Shown here one piece after another: positions 17,479 through 26,606 of a stretch of 40,452 nucleotides of DNA. Each line of letters begins with the position of its first letter. Position 1 is the stretch's first letter. The notes beneath the pieces are model-generated. The model was not told the DNA's origin. It saw only the letters and a program-made list of their open reading frames with translations, and did not search any database. A program made the position numbers and the translations under genes. Origin of the DNA: Bacillota bacterium (GTDB lineage Bacteria; Bacillota; Sulfobacillia; Sulfobacillales; Sulfobacillaceae); NCBI GenBank assembly GCA_021795465.1, contig JAJYPK010000012.1:1-40452 (forward strand). The letters run 5' to 3'.

Positions 17479-17997
17479 ATGACCGAGCGCAAAGAACGGC
17501 AGGACCTCATTTTAGCGCGATTACGCGAGAGTAGCCAGGCGGTGCGAGGAGAAGACTTGGCCAATCGATGCCATGTAACGCGGCAGGTGATTGTGCACGA
17601 GATTGCGCTATTAAAAGCCCAGGGGATTTCTATTGTTTCCACTCCGCGAGGATATTTCTTAAATACCCCCCCGAACGGGATGCAAGAGACCGTGATCTCG
17701 GTACGGCATGTGGCCGAGCAAACGGAAGATGAATTATACATCTTTGTCGACCATGGGGTGGCGGTAGAAACGGTAATCGTTGAACACCCCATTTATGGCA
17801 CATTGCAAGGAGCGCTCCACCTTAGTTCTCGCCGGGACGTCATGGAATTTATCGAAGCCTTAAAACGTGGGCATGTGGCACTCCTATCGTCTTTAACCCA
17901 AGGCTATCATCTTCATGGGGTGTCATACCGGAAACTTAGCCATCTGGATGACGCCATCCAAGCCTTGATGGCAAAGAACATTGAGGCGCATCGCTAA
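17479..17997 (+). CDS. niaR: NiaR-like HTH-3H transcriptional repressor
   Basis: A 172-residue protein. Residues 7-60 form a winged HTH of the HTH_11 type (ILARLRESSQAVRGEDLANR, VTRQVIVHEIALLKAQG). Residues 70-168 form the 3H domain with the conserved His set H78, H103 (VEHPIYG) and H144/H146 (GYHLHGV). NiaR is the nicotinate-responsive repressor of NAD biosynthesis and niacin uptake genes in Bacillota and Thermotogae, with a metal-bound 3H domain. The ATG at 17479 has AAGGGAGG 6 bases upstream. A TGAAACA...TGTTTCA inverted repeat (17407-17413 and 17441-17447) lies upstream and could serve autoregulation. It precedes the NCS1 permease gene on the same strand. Confidence 0.88.
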   Translation: MTERKERQDLILARLRESSQAVRGEDLANRCHVTRQVIVHEIALLKAQGISIVSTPRGYFLNTPPNGMQETVISVRHVAEQTEDELYIFVDHGVAVETVIVEHPIYGTLQGALHLSSRRDVMEFIEALKRGHVALLSSLTQGYHLHGVSYRKLSHLDDAIQALMAKNIEAHR

Positions 17998-18016
17998 CCC
18001 GGACTAATTATTTCCG

Positions 18017-18057
18017 TTGCTTTTTTTTATCTCTAGATGTATATACAGAAGTATATA
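18017..18057 (+). promoter_or_regulatory. Putative promoter with overlapping palindromic operator
   Basis: TTGCTT (18017-18022) and TATATA (18040-18045) are spaced by 17 bases and could form -35 and -10 boxes for the permease gene. A perfect 7-4-7 palindrome, TATATAC-AGAA-GTATATA (18040-18057), starts on the -10 box, the place where a repressor dimer would block RNA polymerase. NiaR is the obvious candidate, by proximity only. Confidence 0.45.
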
Positions 18058-18071
18058 TAGTAAATCGAAGG

Positions 18072-19445
18072 GTGTGGATAACGATCGAAGACCGTTTAGA
18101 GAGAGCCGAGAGAGCTCCTGTGAAATATGGGGAATCGGTGCTGCACGTTGAACCCTATGGTATTGACGCGATTCCCGAAAAGGAACGCCACGGTAAATCA
18201 CGAAGCCAGTTCACGCTATGGTTGGGAAGCAACCTCACCATAGCCGATTTTGCCCTAGGCTTTTTTCCGATTGCGCTGGGGATGTCCTGGTCGTGGACTC
18301 TGGCCGCGCTCGTGGTCGGTAATCTCCTCGGTGCGTATGCCCTCTCCCTATGCGCGGCGATGGGTCCTTATTTTGGGATGCCGCAGCTGATTATTAGCCG
18401 GAGACTATTTGGGCGATGGGGGGGTTACGTTCCCGCTTTCTTAAATTACCTCAGCACCATAGGGTGGTTTTCGGTCAACAACATTTTGGGCGCGTTTGGA
18501 CTTCGGGTGTTGTTTCCCACGTGGCCATTTTGGCAAGCAGCGTTAGTGTTAGTGGTCCTTCAGGGACTTATCGCCGTATTTGGCCATAACCTGATCCATG
18601 CCTATGAACGGGTAATGTCGGTCGTCCTGGGCGTACTCTTCCTGATTGTTACCATCGTCGTGTGGCACAATCCCAGGTTGATGCACTATCATCCAGTCCT
18701 GCAAGCCAATCCTTGGGTGATGTTCGCATTGGTGGTGGCGGCGGCTCTGTCGTATGTAGGAAGCTGGGGACCATATGCCTCGGACTATAGTCGATATCTG
18801 CCATCGCCACGCTCAAAGGCCCCGGTGATGATCTGGAGCTTCTTGGGCGCATTTATCGGCTCCCTATGGTTGGAACTTGTGGGAGCCGGCGTGGCAATTG
18901 TGGCGGGAGCGGCAACCAACCCCATTATGGCGTTGCATCAGGTGATGGGTGGTTTTGGGGGCGTTGCGGTCGTGGCGATTGTTTTAGGAGGAACCGCAGC
19001 AGATGCCCTCAATCTTTATAGCAATGGACTGGCCGCGGCCGCTCTCAACATCCGACTACCACGGTGGAGTCTCGCGGCGATGGCTGCGTTGATTGGACTG
19101 GCCTTAAGCCTGACCGCATCGGGTTCGTTCGAACAATACTATGAGAACTTTCTCTTGTTATTAGGCTACTGGATGACTCCTTGGCTCGCCGTGATGATTG
19201 CGGACTTTTATTTTATCCATCACAAATTAAATATCCATACCGTTGAGTCGCAATCGAACATGACGTGGCCTGCGCTCGGAAGCCTTTTATTGGGGATTTT
19301 GGTATCCATTCCTTTTATGAGTTCGACGCTGTATACGGGTCCGGTGGCGCATGCGTTGGGTGGGGCAGACCTCACGTTTTACGTTGGGTTTCTCGTCGCG
19401 TGGGTTACTTATGGGATCTGGTCGCGTCCTCGATCGGTGCGGTGA
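18072..19445 (+). CDS. NCS1-family permease, possibly for a pyridine vitamin
   Basis: A 457-residue transporter. The N-terminus VEPYGIDAIPEKERHGKSRSQF and the first helix LWLGSNLTIADFALGFFPIALG are classic for the NCS1 (CodB/PucI/HyuP) family, which imports cytosine, purines, uracil, allantoin, thiamine or hydantoins by ion symport. About 12 helices are visible, including the broken helix region GSWGPYASDYSRYLP. The start is unclear: GTG 18072 has almost no spacing to GAAGG, and GTG 18120 (MKYGESVL) is as likely and leaves a normal N-terminus. Its neighbour is the NiaR-like gene, so a niacin-type substrate is an inference, not something the family sequence shows. Confidence 0.85.
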   Translation: MWITIEDRLERAERAPVKYGESVLHVEPYGIDAIPEKERHGKSRSQFTLWLGSNLTIADFALGFFPIALGMSWSWTLAALVVGNLLGAYALSLCAAMGPYFGMPQLIISRRLFGRWGGYVPAFLNYLSTIGWFSVNNILGAFGLRVLFPTWPFWQAALVLVVLQGLIAVFGHNLIHAYERVMSVVLGVLFLIVTIVVWHNPRLMHYHPVLQANPWVMFALVVAAALSYVGSWGPYASDYSRYLPSPRSKAPVMIWSFLGAFIGSLWLELVGAGVAIVAGAATNPIMALHQVMGGFGGVAVVAIVLGGTAADALNLYSNGLAAAALNIRLPRWSLAAMAALIGLALSLTASGSFEQYYENFLLLLGYWMTPWLAVMIADFYFIHHKLNIHTVESQSNMTWPALGSLLLGILVSIPFMSSTLYTGPVAHALGGADLTFYVGFLVAWVTYGIWSRPRSVR

Positions 19446-19518
19446 CGGGGTTGCCGTCGCTATAATCGTGTCAGGCAACCAAGACGAAAATCTCTCTGCA
19501 CCCTCTATGATGAAAACG

Positions 19519-19591
19519 ATGACCCCTATTGAGATTGCGCCAAGTTACCACGGCGGGAGCCATGGCTAGAAACGGCGAGGATAGGGGTCAT
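19519..19591 (+). ncRNA. Unassigned structured element between NCS1 and MFS genes
   Basis: ATGACCCCTAT (19519-19529) and ATAGGGGTCAT (19581-19591) form a perfect 11-bp stem around a 51-base interior. The interior contains smaller possible helices (CGCC...GGCG and the palindrome GCCATGGC). It does not match a riboswitch or ribozyme core I know. It could be a 3' UTR structure, or a leader element for the MFS gene 170 bases downstream. Confidence 0.45.
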
Positions 19592-19607
19592 TTAATTTGG
19601 AAGGATA

Positions 19608-19637
19608 GGCACGAAGGACCGAGCTTCGTGCCAGTTT
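19608..19637 (+). terminator. Hairpin with T-run
   Basis: GGCACGAAG (19608-19616) with CTTCGTGCC (19624-19632), a perfect 9-bp stem and 7-base loop, followed by AGTTTT. It fits an intrinsic terminator, either for the permease transcript or, together with the preceding stem, as an attenuator of the MFS gene. Confidence 0.65.
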
Positions 19638-19764
19638 TGTCGGCACATCTTTTGTGATACCTGAGGGATATTCCTAGGGATTCGAAAAAAGCGATACCCC
19701 TAAGAACTCACCAAGAATGGTACGCTAAGGACTGGGGCGATTATGCACCCGAAGGAGGTCCTGT

Positions 19765-20958
19765 GTGAAACCTGTGACTCGGCTCTTTTTGATCTCGTCG
19801 TCATGGACCCTCGCGAGTTTTATGGCATCGAGTTTTATGAGCGCCTGGTTCTGGGACATTGGATCGGGAATCAAACCGATTATTCTGTTTTACACGGTTC
19901 TATTTATCGCCATGACAACGTCTTTTGCCTTGTCTACCAGGATGCATGCAAGAATTCGAAGTTCTTCTTTGATGGCCGTAGGCATCTTACTCAACATTGT
20001 CTATTTGAGTCTCTTGTTGGTACTCCACTCACAAGCCCGACATTATTTAGCGTATCTGGCGGCGATTGAAGGGCTGGCTTCGAGCTTTTATTGGCTGGCC
20101 TTATTCGTTCTGGCCTCCAGTTGGGTCGCGGCCGACCAGTCAGACTGGTACAACGGATGGACCGGAACCCTTGAGGCCATTTTAGGGCTTATGGTGCCAC
20201 CATTGAGCGGGTGGATCATCGTGTCGATGCCTCACTTAGAAGGCTATCAGATGGTATTTGCCGTAGCCCTGGTAAGTCTTTTGATATCTCTGATCCTGAT
20301 ATTAGTGGGACGCAGAAGACACGAGAGGATACCGATGGCCCCGAATCGGGCGGCAACCACAGAGGCCCCGCCTCTTTGGCGTGCACTACTCTGGAGTTTT
20401 TGGGCCCTGGGAATGCGCGACGGTATGTTCTTTTTCGTTCCGAATCTCTTGTTGTATATTGTTACGCGGAATGCCATGTTATTGGGTCTTTATATTACGA
20501 TGCAAGCTGCCCTCGAAGGCATCGTGTTCTGGGGACTCTCTCGATGGTCTAAAGAATCTTCGCGACTCGTGGGAATGCGTGTGGCCACGGTTATTTCTCT
20601 CGCGGGCTTAGGAATGATCTTGGTGCCGCTGAATTATGCCTCGTTGTTCGCACTGGGGGTTCTGGTTGCCATCGCGTACCCGTTTTACAAGGTGGCGTTG
20701 GAATCCTCAGCCTTAAACCTTATCGGGCAGTATAGCCGTAGCGAGGCTGACCGCATTCGATTTACGGGAACGAAAGAATCGTGGATCAATGCCGGACGTC
20801 TAATCAGTTTGTTGCTTTTGCTATCCGTGCTAACCATCATCCCGCACATTAGGTTGTCGGAATTTCGTTGGATGCTTGGAGGCTGGTCCTTGGTATCGGT
20901 CATTATTCTTATGACGTTCGCGGTCGTGGCCAGGAAATATCATGAAATCGTAACCTAA
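19765..20958 (+). CDS. MFS transporter
   Basis: A 397-residue protein with about 11-12 hydrophobic segments and a central polar loop (GRRRHERIPMAPNRAATTEAPP, about 191-212) dividing two halves, as in the major facilitator superfamily. No substrate signature is recognisable. The segment NLIGQYSRSEADRIRFTGTKESWINAGRLISLLLLL resembles the YqgE/MelB-like group found in Bacillota. AAGGAGG upstream supports the GTG at 19765. It converges with the next gene, and the two stop codons overlap by 4 bases. The upstream 125 bases follow a terminator-like hairpin. Confidence 0.8.
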   Translation: MKPVTRLFLISSSWTLASFMASSFMSAWFWDIGSGIKPIILFYTVLFIAMTTSFALSTRMHARIRSSSLMAVGILLNIVYLSLLLVLHSQARHYLAYLAAIEGLASSFYWLALFVLASSWVAADQSDWYNGWTGTLEAILGLMVPPLSGWIIVSMPHLEGYQMVFAVALVSLLISLILILVGRRRHERIPMAPNRAATTEAPPLWRALLWSFWALGMRDGMFFFVPNLLLYIVTRNAMLLGLYITMQAALEGIVFWGLSRWSKESSRLVGMRVATVISLAGLGMILVPLNYASLFALGVLVAIAYPFYKVALESSALNLIGQYSRSEADRIRFTGTKESWINAGRLISLLLLLSVLTIIPHIRLSEFRWMLGGWSLVSVIILMTFAVVARKYHEIVT

Positions 20959-21359
20959 CGTACCTCGAAGCCCCCATGAGAGAACAAGCTGAGTAGAAAC
21001 ATCATTCCCGTAGCGAAAGCGATTTCCGGATAGATGGTTCCGTACAAAGGGACAAGCGGTACCCTCCAGCTAACCACCCCAGACACGGGCAGATATAAGC
21101 TAAGGGTCAACAAGGGCAAAACCGCACCAAAGAAGAGGGGGCGACGAACGCTCAATGATGGACGCTGCTTTAGGAACAGCGTACCAACATAGATCCCCAG
21201 TATCAGTGGCCATATGGACTCCAGCATAAGGAGAAATGGAGGGACTTGAAATGTATTCAATGCGATCCGGGTAGTATGTTGGCGTATCGCATAGCCAATA
21301 GCCAACAATAGGAACAACCCTATTGCCCACATCAGACGTCGAGGCCAACTCCAGCGCAT
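20955..21359 (-). CDS. Small membrane protein of unknown function
   Basis: A 134-residue protein with four membrane helices (LMWAIGLFLLLAIGYAI, FLLMLESIWPLILGIYVGTLFL, PLFFGAVLPLLTLSLYLPV, EIAFATGMMFLLSLFSH). ATG 21359 is preferred over an upstream in-frame TTG at 21380, because GGGGGGA lies 9 bases before it. No family is recognised. It may share a promoter region with the following MFS gene's opposite strand, but shows no operon link. Confidence 0.6.
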   Translation of the reverse strand: MRWSWPRRLMWAIGLFLLLAIGYAIRQHTTRIALNTFQVPPFLLMLESIWPLILGIYVGTLFLKQRPSLSVRRPLFFGAVLPLLTLSLYLPVSGVVSWRVPLVPLYGTIYPEIAFATGMMFLLSLFSHGGFEVR

Positions 21360-21450
21360 GCTCTCAATCCCCCCTGACAACCATCGTATTAAAAACTTTC
21401 AGACTTTGTCAAGGGATCGATAGAGTCGAAATACCATGGGTTGATTCAGA

Positions 21451-22452
21451 TTAATTCCCACCGCCTGACCCCCACGCCCATTCTTTTTCGCGCGATTGAT
21501 ACCATGGGGGAGTGGCGTGTGCGTAGTGGCGCGACATCCAGTCACCGGTTTGCAGAACCCAGTACCGCATAGGGGTCGCGGTGAGGTGTAGGTTTTGCAT
21601 AGCGTGCGACACGTCAAACGCGATCGGATAGGGTAGCGGAATCCGATAAATACCGCCAGCCCACTGGTCTAGGGTCTCACGCGGTGCATAGCGGATGTCA
21701 GGGGAGCGGCCTGTGGTCTCGGCCATTAGACGCAAATATTCTTCATACGTCCAAAGTTCTGGCTGGCCTGCGTTATACACGGCAAAGCTCGCGGGAACGT
21801 GTTTGAGTGCAGAAGCAATCATTTGGGCAACATCACCCGAAAATGCCAATTGGCAAGGTCCAGCCTTACGACGTGCTTCATCCGGCAACCAAATCGGGCC
21901 ACCGTCTTTCACGCGAAGCCAGAACCAGGCGAATCGTCCGTCATTGGTGTTCGGACCGACCATTTGCAAGAGGGGACGAATCACGGTAATTTTTGGTTGG
22001 TAATGACATCCCTGATTCCAAAGCCAGTGCTCCATTTGGCGCTTGCCATAGACATAAGCATCATGGGCACTGTCAGGCTCCATTGGAGGTAATGGTGGTT
22101 CGGTAAAAGCGGCGTCGTGCTCCTGGTACGGACGGATCGGGTGTTCGAGATGAGGATACACGAATGCGGTACTGATAACGAGGTAATGATTCATGCGGCC
22201 GCTTAGCGTACTCAATAGGGTTTCACAGTCGGCCGCATGGTAAGCCACAGTGTCAATGACGGCATCGAATTCGCCTTTTATCGTGCTCCGGTTAAAGATT
22301 TCGGTTCGGTCTCCCACCATGTGCCGAGTGGGACGATGAGGCAACGGGCGGTGGCCTCTTGTGATGACGGTGAGCTGGTGCCCTTCGTTCATCAACAAGG
22401 ATATCAAGTAATGGCCAATCAAATTCGAGCCGCCAACGAGCAAAATCCGCAT
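21451..22452 (-). CDS. NAD-dependent epimerase/dehydratase-like extended SDR
   Basis: A 333-residue extended SDR. The NAD loop GGSNLIGHYLISLL at 7-20 follows the GxxGxxG form. DAVIDTVAYHAADCETLLSTL is the usual second-half strand. The active-site pattern has YVYGKRQ (YxxxK), with a Ser-Thr pair in VISTAFVYP. It belongs to the atypical group resembling sugar-nucleotide epimerases or CSP41-type proteins. The substrate is unknown. GAGGAG 5 bases upstream supports the ATG. It has no neighbours from a sugar pathway. Confidence 0.85.
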   Translation of the reverse strand: MRILLVGGSNLIGHYLISLLMNEGHQLTVITRGHRPLPHRPTRHMVGDRTEIFNRSTIKGEFDAVIDTVAYHAADCETLLSTLSGRMNHYLVISTAFVYPHLEHPIRPYQEHDAAFTEPPLPPMEPDSAHDAYVYGKRQMEHWLWNQGCHYQPKITVIRPLLQMVGPNTNDGRFAWFWLRVKDGGPIWLPDEARRKAGPCQLAFSGDVAQMIASALKHVPASFAVYNAGQPELWTYEEYLRLMAETTGRSPDIRYAPRETLDQWAGGIYRIPLPYPIAFDVSHAMQNLHLTATPMRYWVLQTGDWMSRHYAHATPPWYQSREKEWAWGSGGGN

Positions 22453-22580
22453 GAGATCTCCTCTTTCCAGGTTTCAAACCCATGACCACCATAGCCCGTA
22501 AATGTCGCAAAAAACAGTCTAGTGGTGGACCGTGCGATCTGCTACGATAAGAGAACAAGGGAATGGACCACCTCGTTCAT

Positions 22581-23693
22581 CTAACTCGATGCTGGTTCAG
22601 GCCAGTGACGATAATTTCGTATGATGGCCATTAATTTGTGAGCATCGATGGCATGCACAATCTTACCAACCGGTTTTACGGTGGGCATCGATTCGGCAGC
22701 TATCATCGCGTTCAAGACAGATTCCTCCACACCTTGGCAAGTCGCCTCATAGATGGGGTCCAATAACTCATCATTAATAATCTCCATCACGAGCTTGGGG
22801 GGTGCGACCTGAGGCATCGGCATGGGATTGGCTACGGAAAAGGCCAGGAATATATCCCCCGAGTTATTCCCTCCCACAGTGCCGTTGCGACCGATGCCGA
22901 TGGCGGCTCGCTTGGCTACGCGTCGTAATTGGTGGGGCATCATCGGAATGTCGGTCGCAATGATTACGATGATGGAACCCTGATCCCGCGCTGAAAACGG
23001 GGGATCAGGCCAGAGTTTGCCCACGGGAACACCTGCCACTGACAGCCATTCGCGTTGTCCGTGATTGGCTTGGACGAGAACCCCGACGTGATAGACCTGG
23101 TTATCGAGCGTGAGCTGGCGTGAAGCGCTACCGGTTCCTCCTTTAAACCCGTAACAAATCATCCCCGTGCCACCACCGACGTTGCCTTCGGCAATGGGAC
23201 CACTCGCTGCTCGATTCAAGGCATCGCGCACATGGTTTTCCTGAATGGGGAATCGATTGATATCATTCAACACGCCGTCGTAGGTTTCGGCGACAACAGG
23301 AAGCGCCCAATAATGGTGCGTCTCGAATTGTGAGGAGTACTGTTCTGTCATCCAACGCACGGTCGCGTGATGCGCCATCCCTACCGCGTGTGTGTTAGTC
23401 AGCACAATGGGGCTGGTAAAAAAGCCCGCATCTTCGATCCAGTGAGTGCCGGTCATTTCACCATTCCCATTAAAGCTATGGATTCCAGCCCAAGTGGGCT
23501 CCATGGTACGGCGGATTCCGTGAGGGTGGATGACCGTGACCCCGGTCCGAATCCGGCCAGGGCCGTTTGCGGAGGAATGGTCATTGAGCGTCGTGGATCC
23601 AACCAGGATCCCTGGCACGTCGGTGATCGCGTTATAGAATCCGGGGGTCCCTACAAAAGGCAGTCCTAGATCGCGTGCTCGTGGTTTCGCCAT
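22581..23693 (-). CDS. P1-family aminopeptidase (DmpA-like)
   Basis: A 370-residue Ntn-like peptidase. It shows the DmpA order: RARDLGLPFVGTPGFYNAITDVPGILVG near the start, GNVGGGTGMICYGFKGGTG in the middle, then the self-cleavage site ARDQG/SIIVIIATDIPM (Gly239-Ser240), which frees the N-terminal Ser nucleophile of the beta chain. GRNGTVGGNNSGDIFLAFS completes the active site. Family members release N-terminal D- or L-amino acids or beta-amino acids from peptides (DmpA, BapA). The ATG at 23693 has AGGAGG 6 bases upstream and is chosen over an upstream in-frame ATG at 23723. It lies next to an amino-acid permease on the same strand, so a joint role in peptide use is likely. Confidence 0.93.
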   Translation of the reverse strand: MAKPRARDLGLPFVGTPGFYNAITDVPGILVGSTTLNDHSSANGPGRIRTGVTVIHPHGIRRTMEPTWAGIHSFNGNGEMTGTHWIEDAGFFTSPIVLTNTHAVGMAHHATVRWMTEQYSSQFETHHYWALPVVAETYDGVLNDINRFPIQENHVRDALNRAASGPIAEGNVGGGTGMICYGFKGGTGSASRQLTLDNQVYHVGVLVQANHGQREWLSVAGVPVGKLWPDPPFSARDQGSIIVIIATDIPMMPHQLRRVAKRAAIGIGRNGTVGGNNSGDIFLAFSVANPMPMPQVAPPKLVMEIINDELLDPIYEATCQGVEESVLNAMIAAESMPTVKPVGKIVHAIDAHKLMAIIRNYRHWPEPASS

Positions 23694-23870
23694 CGTGTGC
23701 CTCCTATCCATCGTCCTGATCATGGCTCTATAGGCCTAAGATCCCAGCGGAATACCAAATCCTCGGGATCCTCTTATTGTAGGATTTGCCGAGATGGTCA
23801 GCAAGCGACACGATCCTGAGCGTTTCCTGAAGACGAAGCGCCAACGGTTGAGCACGTGCTTTCGCCTATG

Positions 23871-25265
23871 TTACGGTTTTGGCGTAGACTTGGCCCGCAG
23901 GTGCCAGTAGACAAGAAGAAATAAGAGCCAGGCGATCCCGGCCCAGACGGAGATGGCGGTTAGTGGGGATATCATAATGGCGAGAAGGATGCCGACCAAC
24001 AACAAGAGGCCGATCATCGGCAACCAGGGTCCTCCGGGAATCGGAAATTTCAAGACATGGGATCGAGATCGCTTTTTGAACAACAGTTCGGACACTAAAA
24101 TGGTGCTCCAAGTCCAGATTGCGGCAAAGGACGCAGCACTGGAGATCCACACATAGACGGTATTGGGGGCTAAATAGGTTAGAACGATGCCAAGTGACAT
24201 GGCAATGCCGGTGGCTAGTACGGCATAAACGGGAACTTTATTGGAGGACAAGTGGCGGAGATATTTTGGGAGACGCTCCTCTTGACTGAGGGAAAACAGC
24301 ATGCGACTGCCGCCATAAAGGCCAGTATTGGACGACGATAATCCGGAGGTGATAATAATCGCATTAATCACGGTGGCCGCCAAGGGCAACCCAATGCGGG
24401 TGAATAACAGCACGTAAGGACTGGTGTGGTGACCGACGAGTGCGGACCACGGGAAGGCAATCAGCATGACAAAAATCGACCCGATGTAAAGAATGGCGAT
24501 GCGCCAAATGACATTGCTGATAGCACGAGGGATAGATTTTTCGGGTTGGGCGGTTTCCCCGGCGGTGACGGCTAACGTTTCGACCCCACTGTAGCCGAGC
24601 ACCACCAAGGAAAATGCCTGAAGCGGGCCAGCAAACCCGTGCGGGAAAAAGCCTCCAAAACGCCATAAATTGGGAATTCCGGCCACGTGATGTCCTCCAA
24701 ATAGGGCCCGGATTGCTAAGAATACGCCAAGTCCTATGAAGGCTGCGATAGCGAAAATTTTAAGGACGGCAAACCAAAACTCCACCGAGCCAAAAACTTT
24801 CACGTGCAGAAAGTTGGCAAAGGTAAATAAGATTAGCGCGATGAGTCCTGGGATCCAGGCAGGGAGCGCCGGTACCCAAAATTGTACGAGGAGGCCTATG
24901 GCGGCGAGTTCAGACATGACGGTCGAGACCCAAAAGAACCACCACATGCCTCCTGTGATAAAGCCCATCATGGGCCCCATAGTATTCTCCGCAAATCGGC
25001 TAAACGACCCTGCAGTGGGTTCTTCCACGGTCATTTCACCCAGGGCCCGCATGACGATGGCGACGACGATGCCGCCGATCACATAATCCAACACGACGGC
25101 CGGTCCTGCCAACGTAAGGGCTACACCGGATCCGTAGAAGAGACCAACGCCAATGACACCCCCCATGGATAAGAGCTGAATTTGAATCGGCGAGAGGGCA
25201 CGTTTTAGTCCGTCACGCGAGATTTTCGATCGGGGCCTCGAGGAACGCGAAGACGATTTGAACAC
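23871..25265 (-). CDS. APC-superfamily amino-acid permease (AAT family)
   Basis: A 464-residue transporter of the AAT group (GabP/AroP/LysP). It has ALSPIQIQLLSMGGVIGVGLFYGSG at helix 1, EMTVEEPTAGSFSRFAENTMGP (the conserved loop after helix 2), and YSGVETLAVTAGETAQPEKSIPRAI in helices 6-7. About 12 helices are present. GTG 25265 with AAAGGAG 7 bases upstream is chosen over the ATG at 25289, which has no site. Substrates in this family are amino acids or GABA taken up with protons; which one is not visible. It sits beside the DmpA-type peptidase, suggesting uptake of its amino-acid products. Confidence 0.92.
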   Translation of the reverse strand: MFKSSSRSSRPRSKISRDGLKRALSPIQIQLLSMGGVIGVGLFYGSGVALTLAGPAVVLDYVIGGIVVAIVMRALGEMTVEEPTAGSFSRFAENTMGPMMGFITGGMWWFFWVSTVMSELAAIGLLVQFWVPALPAWIPGLIALILFTFANFLHVKVFGSVEFWFAVLKIFAIAAFIGLGVFLAIRALFGGHHVAGIPNLWRFGGFFPHGFAGPLQAFSLVVLGYSGVETLAVTAGETAQPEKSIPRAISNVIWRIAILYIGSIFVMLIAFPWSALVGHHTSPYVLLFTRIGLPLAATVINAIIITSGLSSSNTGLYGGSRMLFSLSQEERLPKYLRHLSSNKVPVYAVLATGIAMSLGIVLTYLAPNTVYVWISSAASFAAIWTWSTILVSELLFKKRSRSHVLKFPIPGGPWLPMIGLLLLVGILLAIMISPLTAISVWAGIAWLLFLLVYWHLRAKSTPKP

Positions 25266-25415
25266 GAGGGGACTCCTTTGATGGGACATTTTGCTGATTA
25301 GGGTTCCCGAAGGATAGATCTTTACTCGAATATCATAGGGAACGTGCTTTTCAGGAGGTGATCAGGCGCTTAATCCGGCTTCCGGCCGTAAAATTTCCGA
25401 TCGGGAGGGATCAGC

Positions 25416-26606
25416 GTGGCAGTAAGGCCGTTAGTAGCGCGTCAAACAGCACAAAAAAAAGAACCCCCACGACTAGCAACGCTGGATGCGCTTCGTGGTG
25501 TCGCCATCGTGAGTGTTGTGCTCTTTCATAGTTATGTTGTGAACATGAACCCGTCGAGTAATTGGGTGCTCAGATTCATTGGGCAAGGTGCCGAAGGGGT
25601 GGGTCTCTTTTTCATTCTGAGTGCACTGACCTTAGGACTGAGTTGGGATTATCGAAAGACGAAAGACCGTCGACCGCGACTGGCCTTTTGGGCGCGTCGC
25701 GTGTGGCGGATTGCTCCGTTGTTTTATTTGGTGTTGTTAGTGACTCCCTTATTGACGAACGGAAATCCCAAGTTTGCGTCACCACATATGACCACGGTAT
25801 TCTCCTGGGGAAGTTTTCTGGCCCATATCACTTTTATCTTTGGTTGGATTCCCCGCTACCAAAATTCGTGGATTGGGGTCGGCTGGTCCATTGGTGCCGA
25901 GATGAGCTTTTATCTGTTATTCCCATGGATTGTCGAAACGGTATTGCCTCGCCTCAAGCCTGAAGGTTTACTTATTGCGGGTCTCGCCCTGGCTTGGGTA
26001 TGGCCATATGCGATGACCCACATCCCGGGAGTATCCTGGCCAGCTTGGGCTTTTGCATTCTTGTTTTGGGCGTTTCCTAGCCAATTTGTGTGGTTTGCGA
26101 TAGGCTTATGGATCTGGAAACGGCGGCTTTTGAAACCCCGGGCATGGTGGTGGGCACTAGTGTGGGTGCTGACCGCAGGGTGGGTGGCGAATCAGGTATG
26201 GAATCCCATGACCCAGAACTTTGCGTGGTTGCTACCGAATTTGTTTTTGGTGTGGCTATCCTGGCATGATCTGGCCGCCATGCGTTGGCTTACCCATTCG
26301 CGCATCTTAACCTTTATCGGCAAACGGAGTTATAGTGTCTATCTCGTTCATTGGTTCGTGTTAAAAGCGTTCGTAATGCCGTGGATACCGTACGCCAATA
26401 ATCCGAGCATCGTCAGTTTCATGGTCAGGACGGCCGCCGTGTTAGGAATTTCGATAGGCCTCGCGCACGTGTCGTATCACTATCTCGAGCAGCCAGGCAT
26501 TCGCCTTGGCAAAAGCTGGATCCATCGTCGTGGCTGGGATTCCCGCGACACATCGTCATCCCCGAAAGCCCTTCCTGAGACCCTACGACAGGCGTTTCGG
26601 GGCTAG
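25416..26606 (+). CDS. Acyltransferase-3 family membrane protein
   Basis: A 396-residue protein with about ten membrane helices. ATLDALRGVAIVSVVLFHSY holds the conserved Arg and His of the family. GAEGVGLFFILSALTLGL and YSVYLVHWFVLKAF are the other hallmarks. Such enzymes O-acylate sugars of cell-wall or surface polymers, or antibiotics. GGGAGGG upstream supports the GTG at 25416. It converges with the YjbQ gene, and the two stop codons overlap by 4 bases. The acceptor is unknown. Confidence 0.9.
   Translation: MAVRPLVARQTAQKKEPPRLATLDALRGVAIVSVVLFHSYVVNMNPSSNWVLRFIGQGAEGVGLFFILSALTLGLSWDYRKTKDRRPRLAFWARRVWRIAPLFYLVLLVTPLLTNGNPKFASPHMTTVFSWGSFLAHITFIFGWIPRYQNSWIGVGWSIGAEMSFYLLFPWIVETVLPRLKPEGLLIAGLALAWVWPYAMTHIPGVSWPAWAFAFLFWAFPSQFVWFAIGLWIWKRRLLKPRAWWWALVWVLTAGWVANQVWNPMTQNFAWLLPNLFLVWLSWHDLAAMRWLTHSRILTFIGKRSYSVYLVHWFVLKAFVMPWIPYANNPSIVSFMVRTAAVLGISIGLAHVSYHYLEQPGIRLGKSWIHRRGWDSRDTSSSPKALPETLRQAFRG

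Noticed and set aside
19519-19591. Self-cleaving ribozyme or a known riboswitch class
   Set aside because: I compared the interior with hammerhead, twister and common riboswitch cores by eye and found no match.
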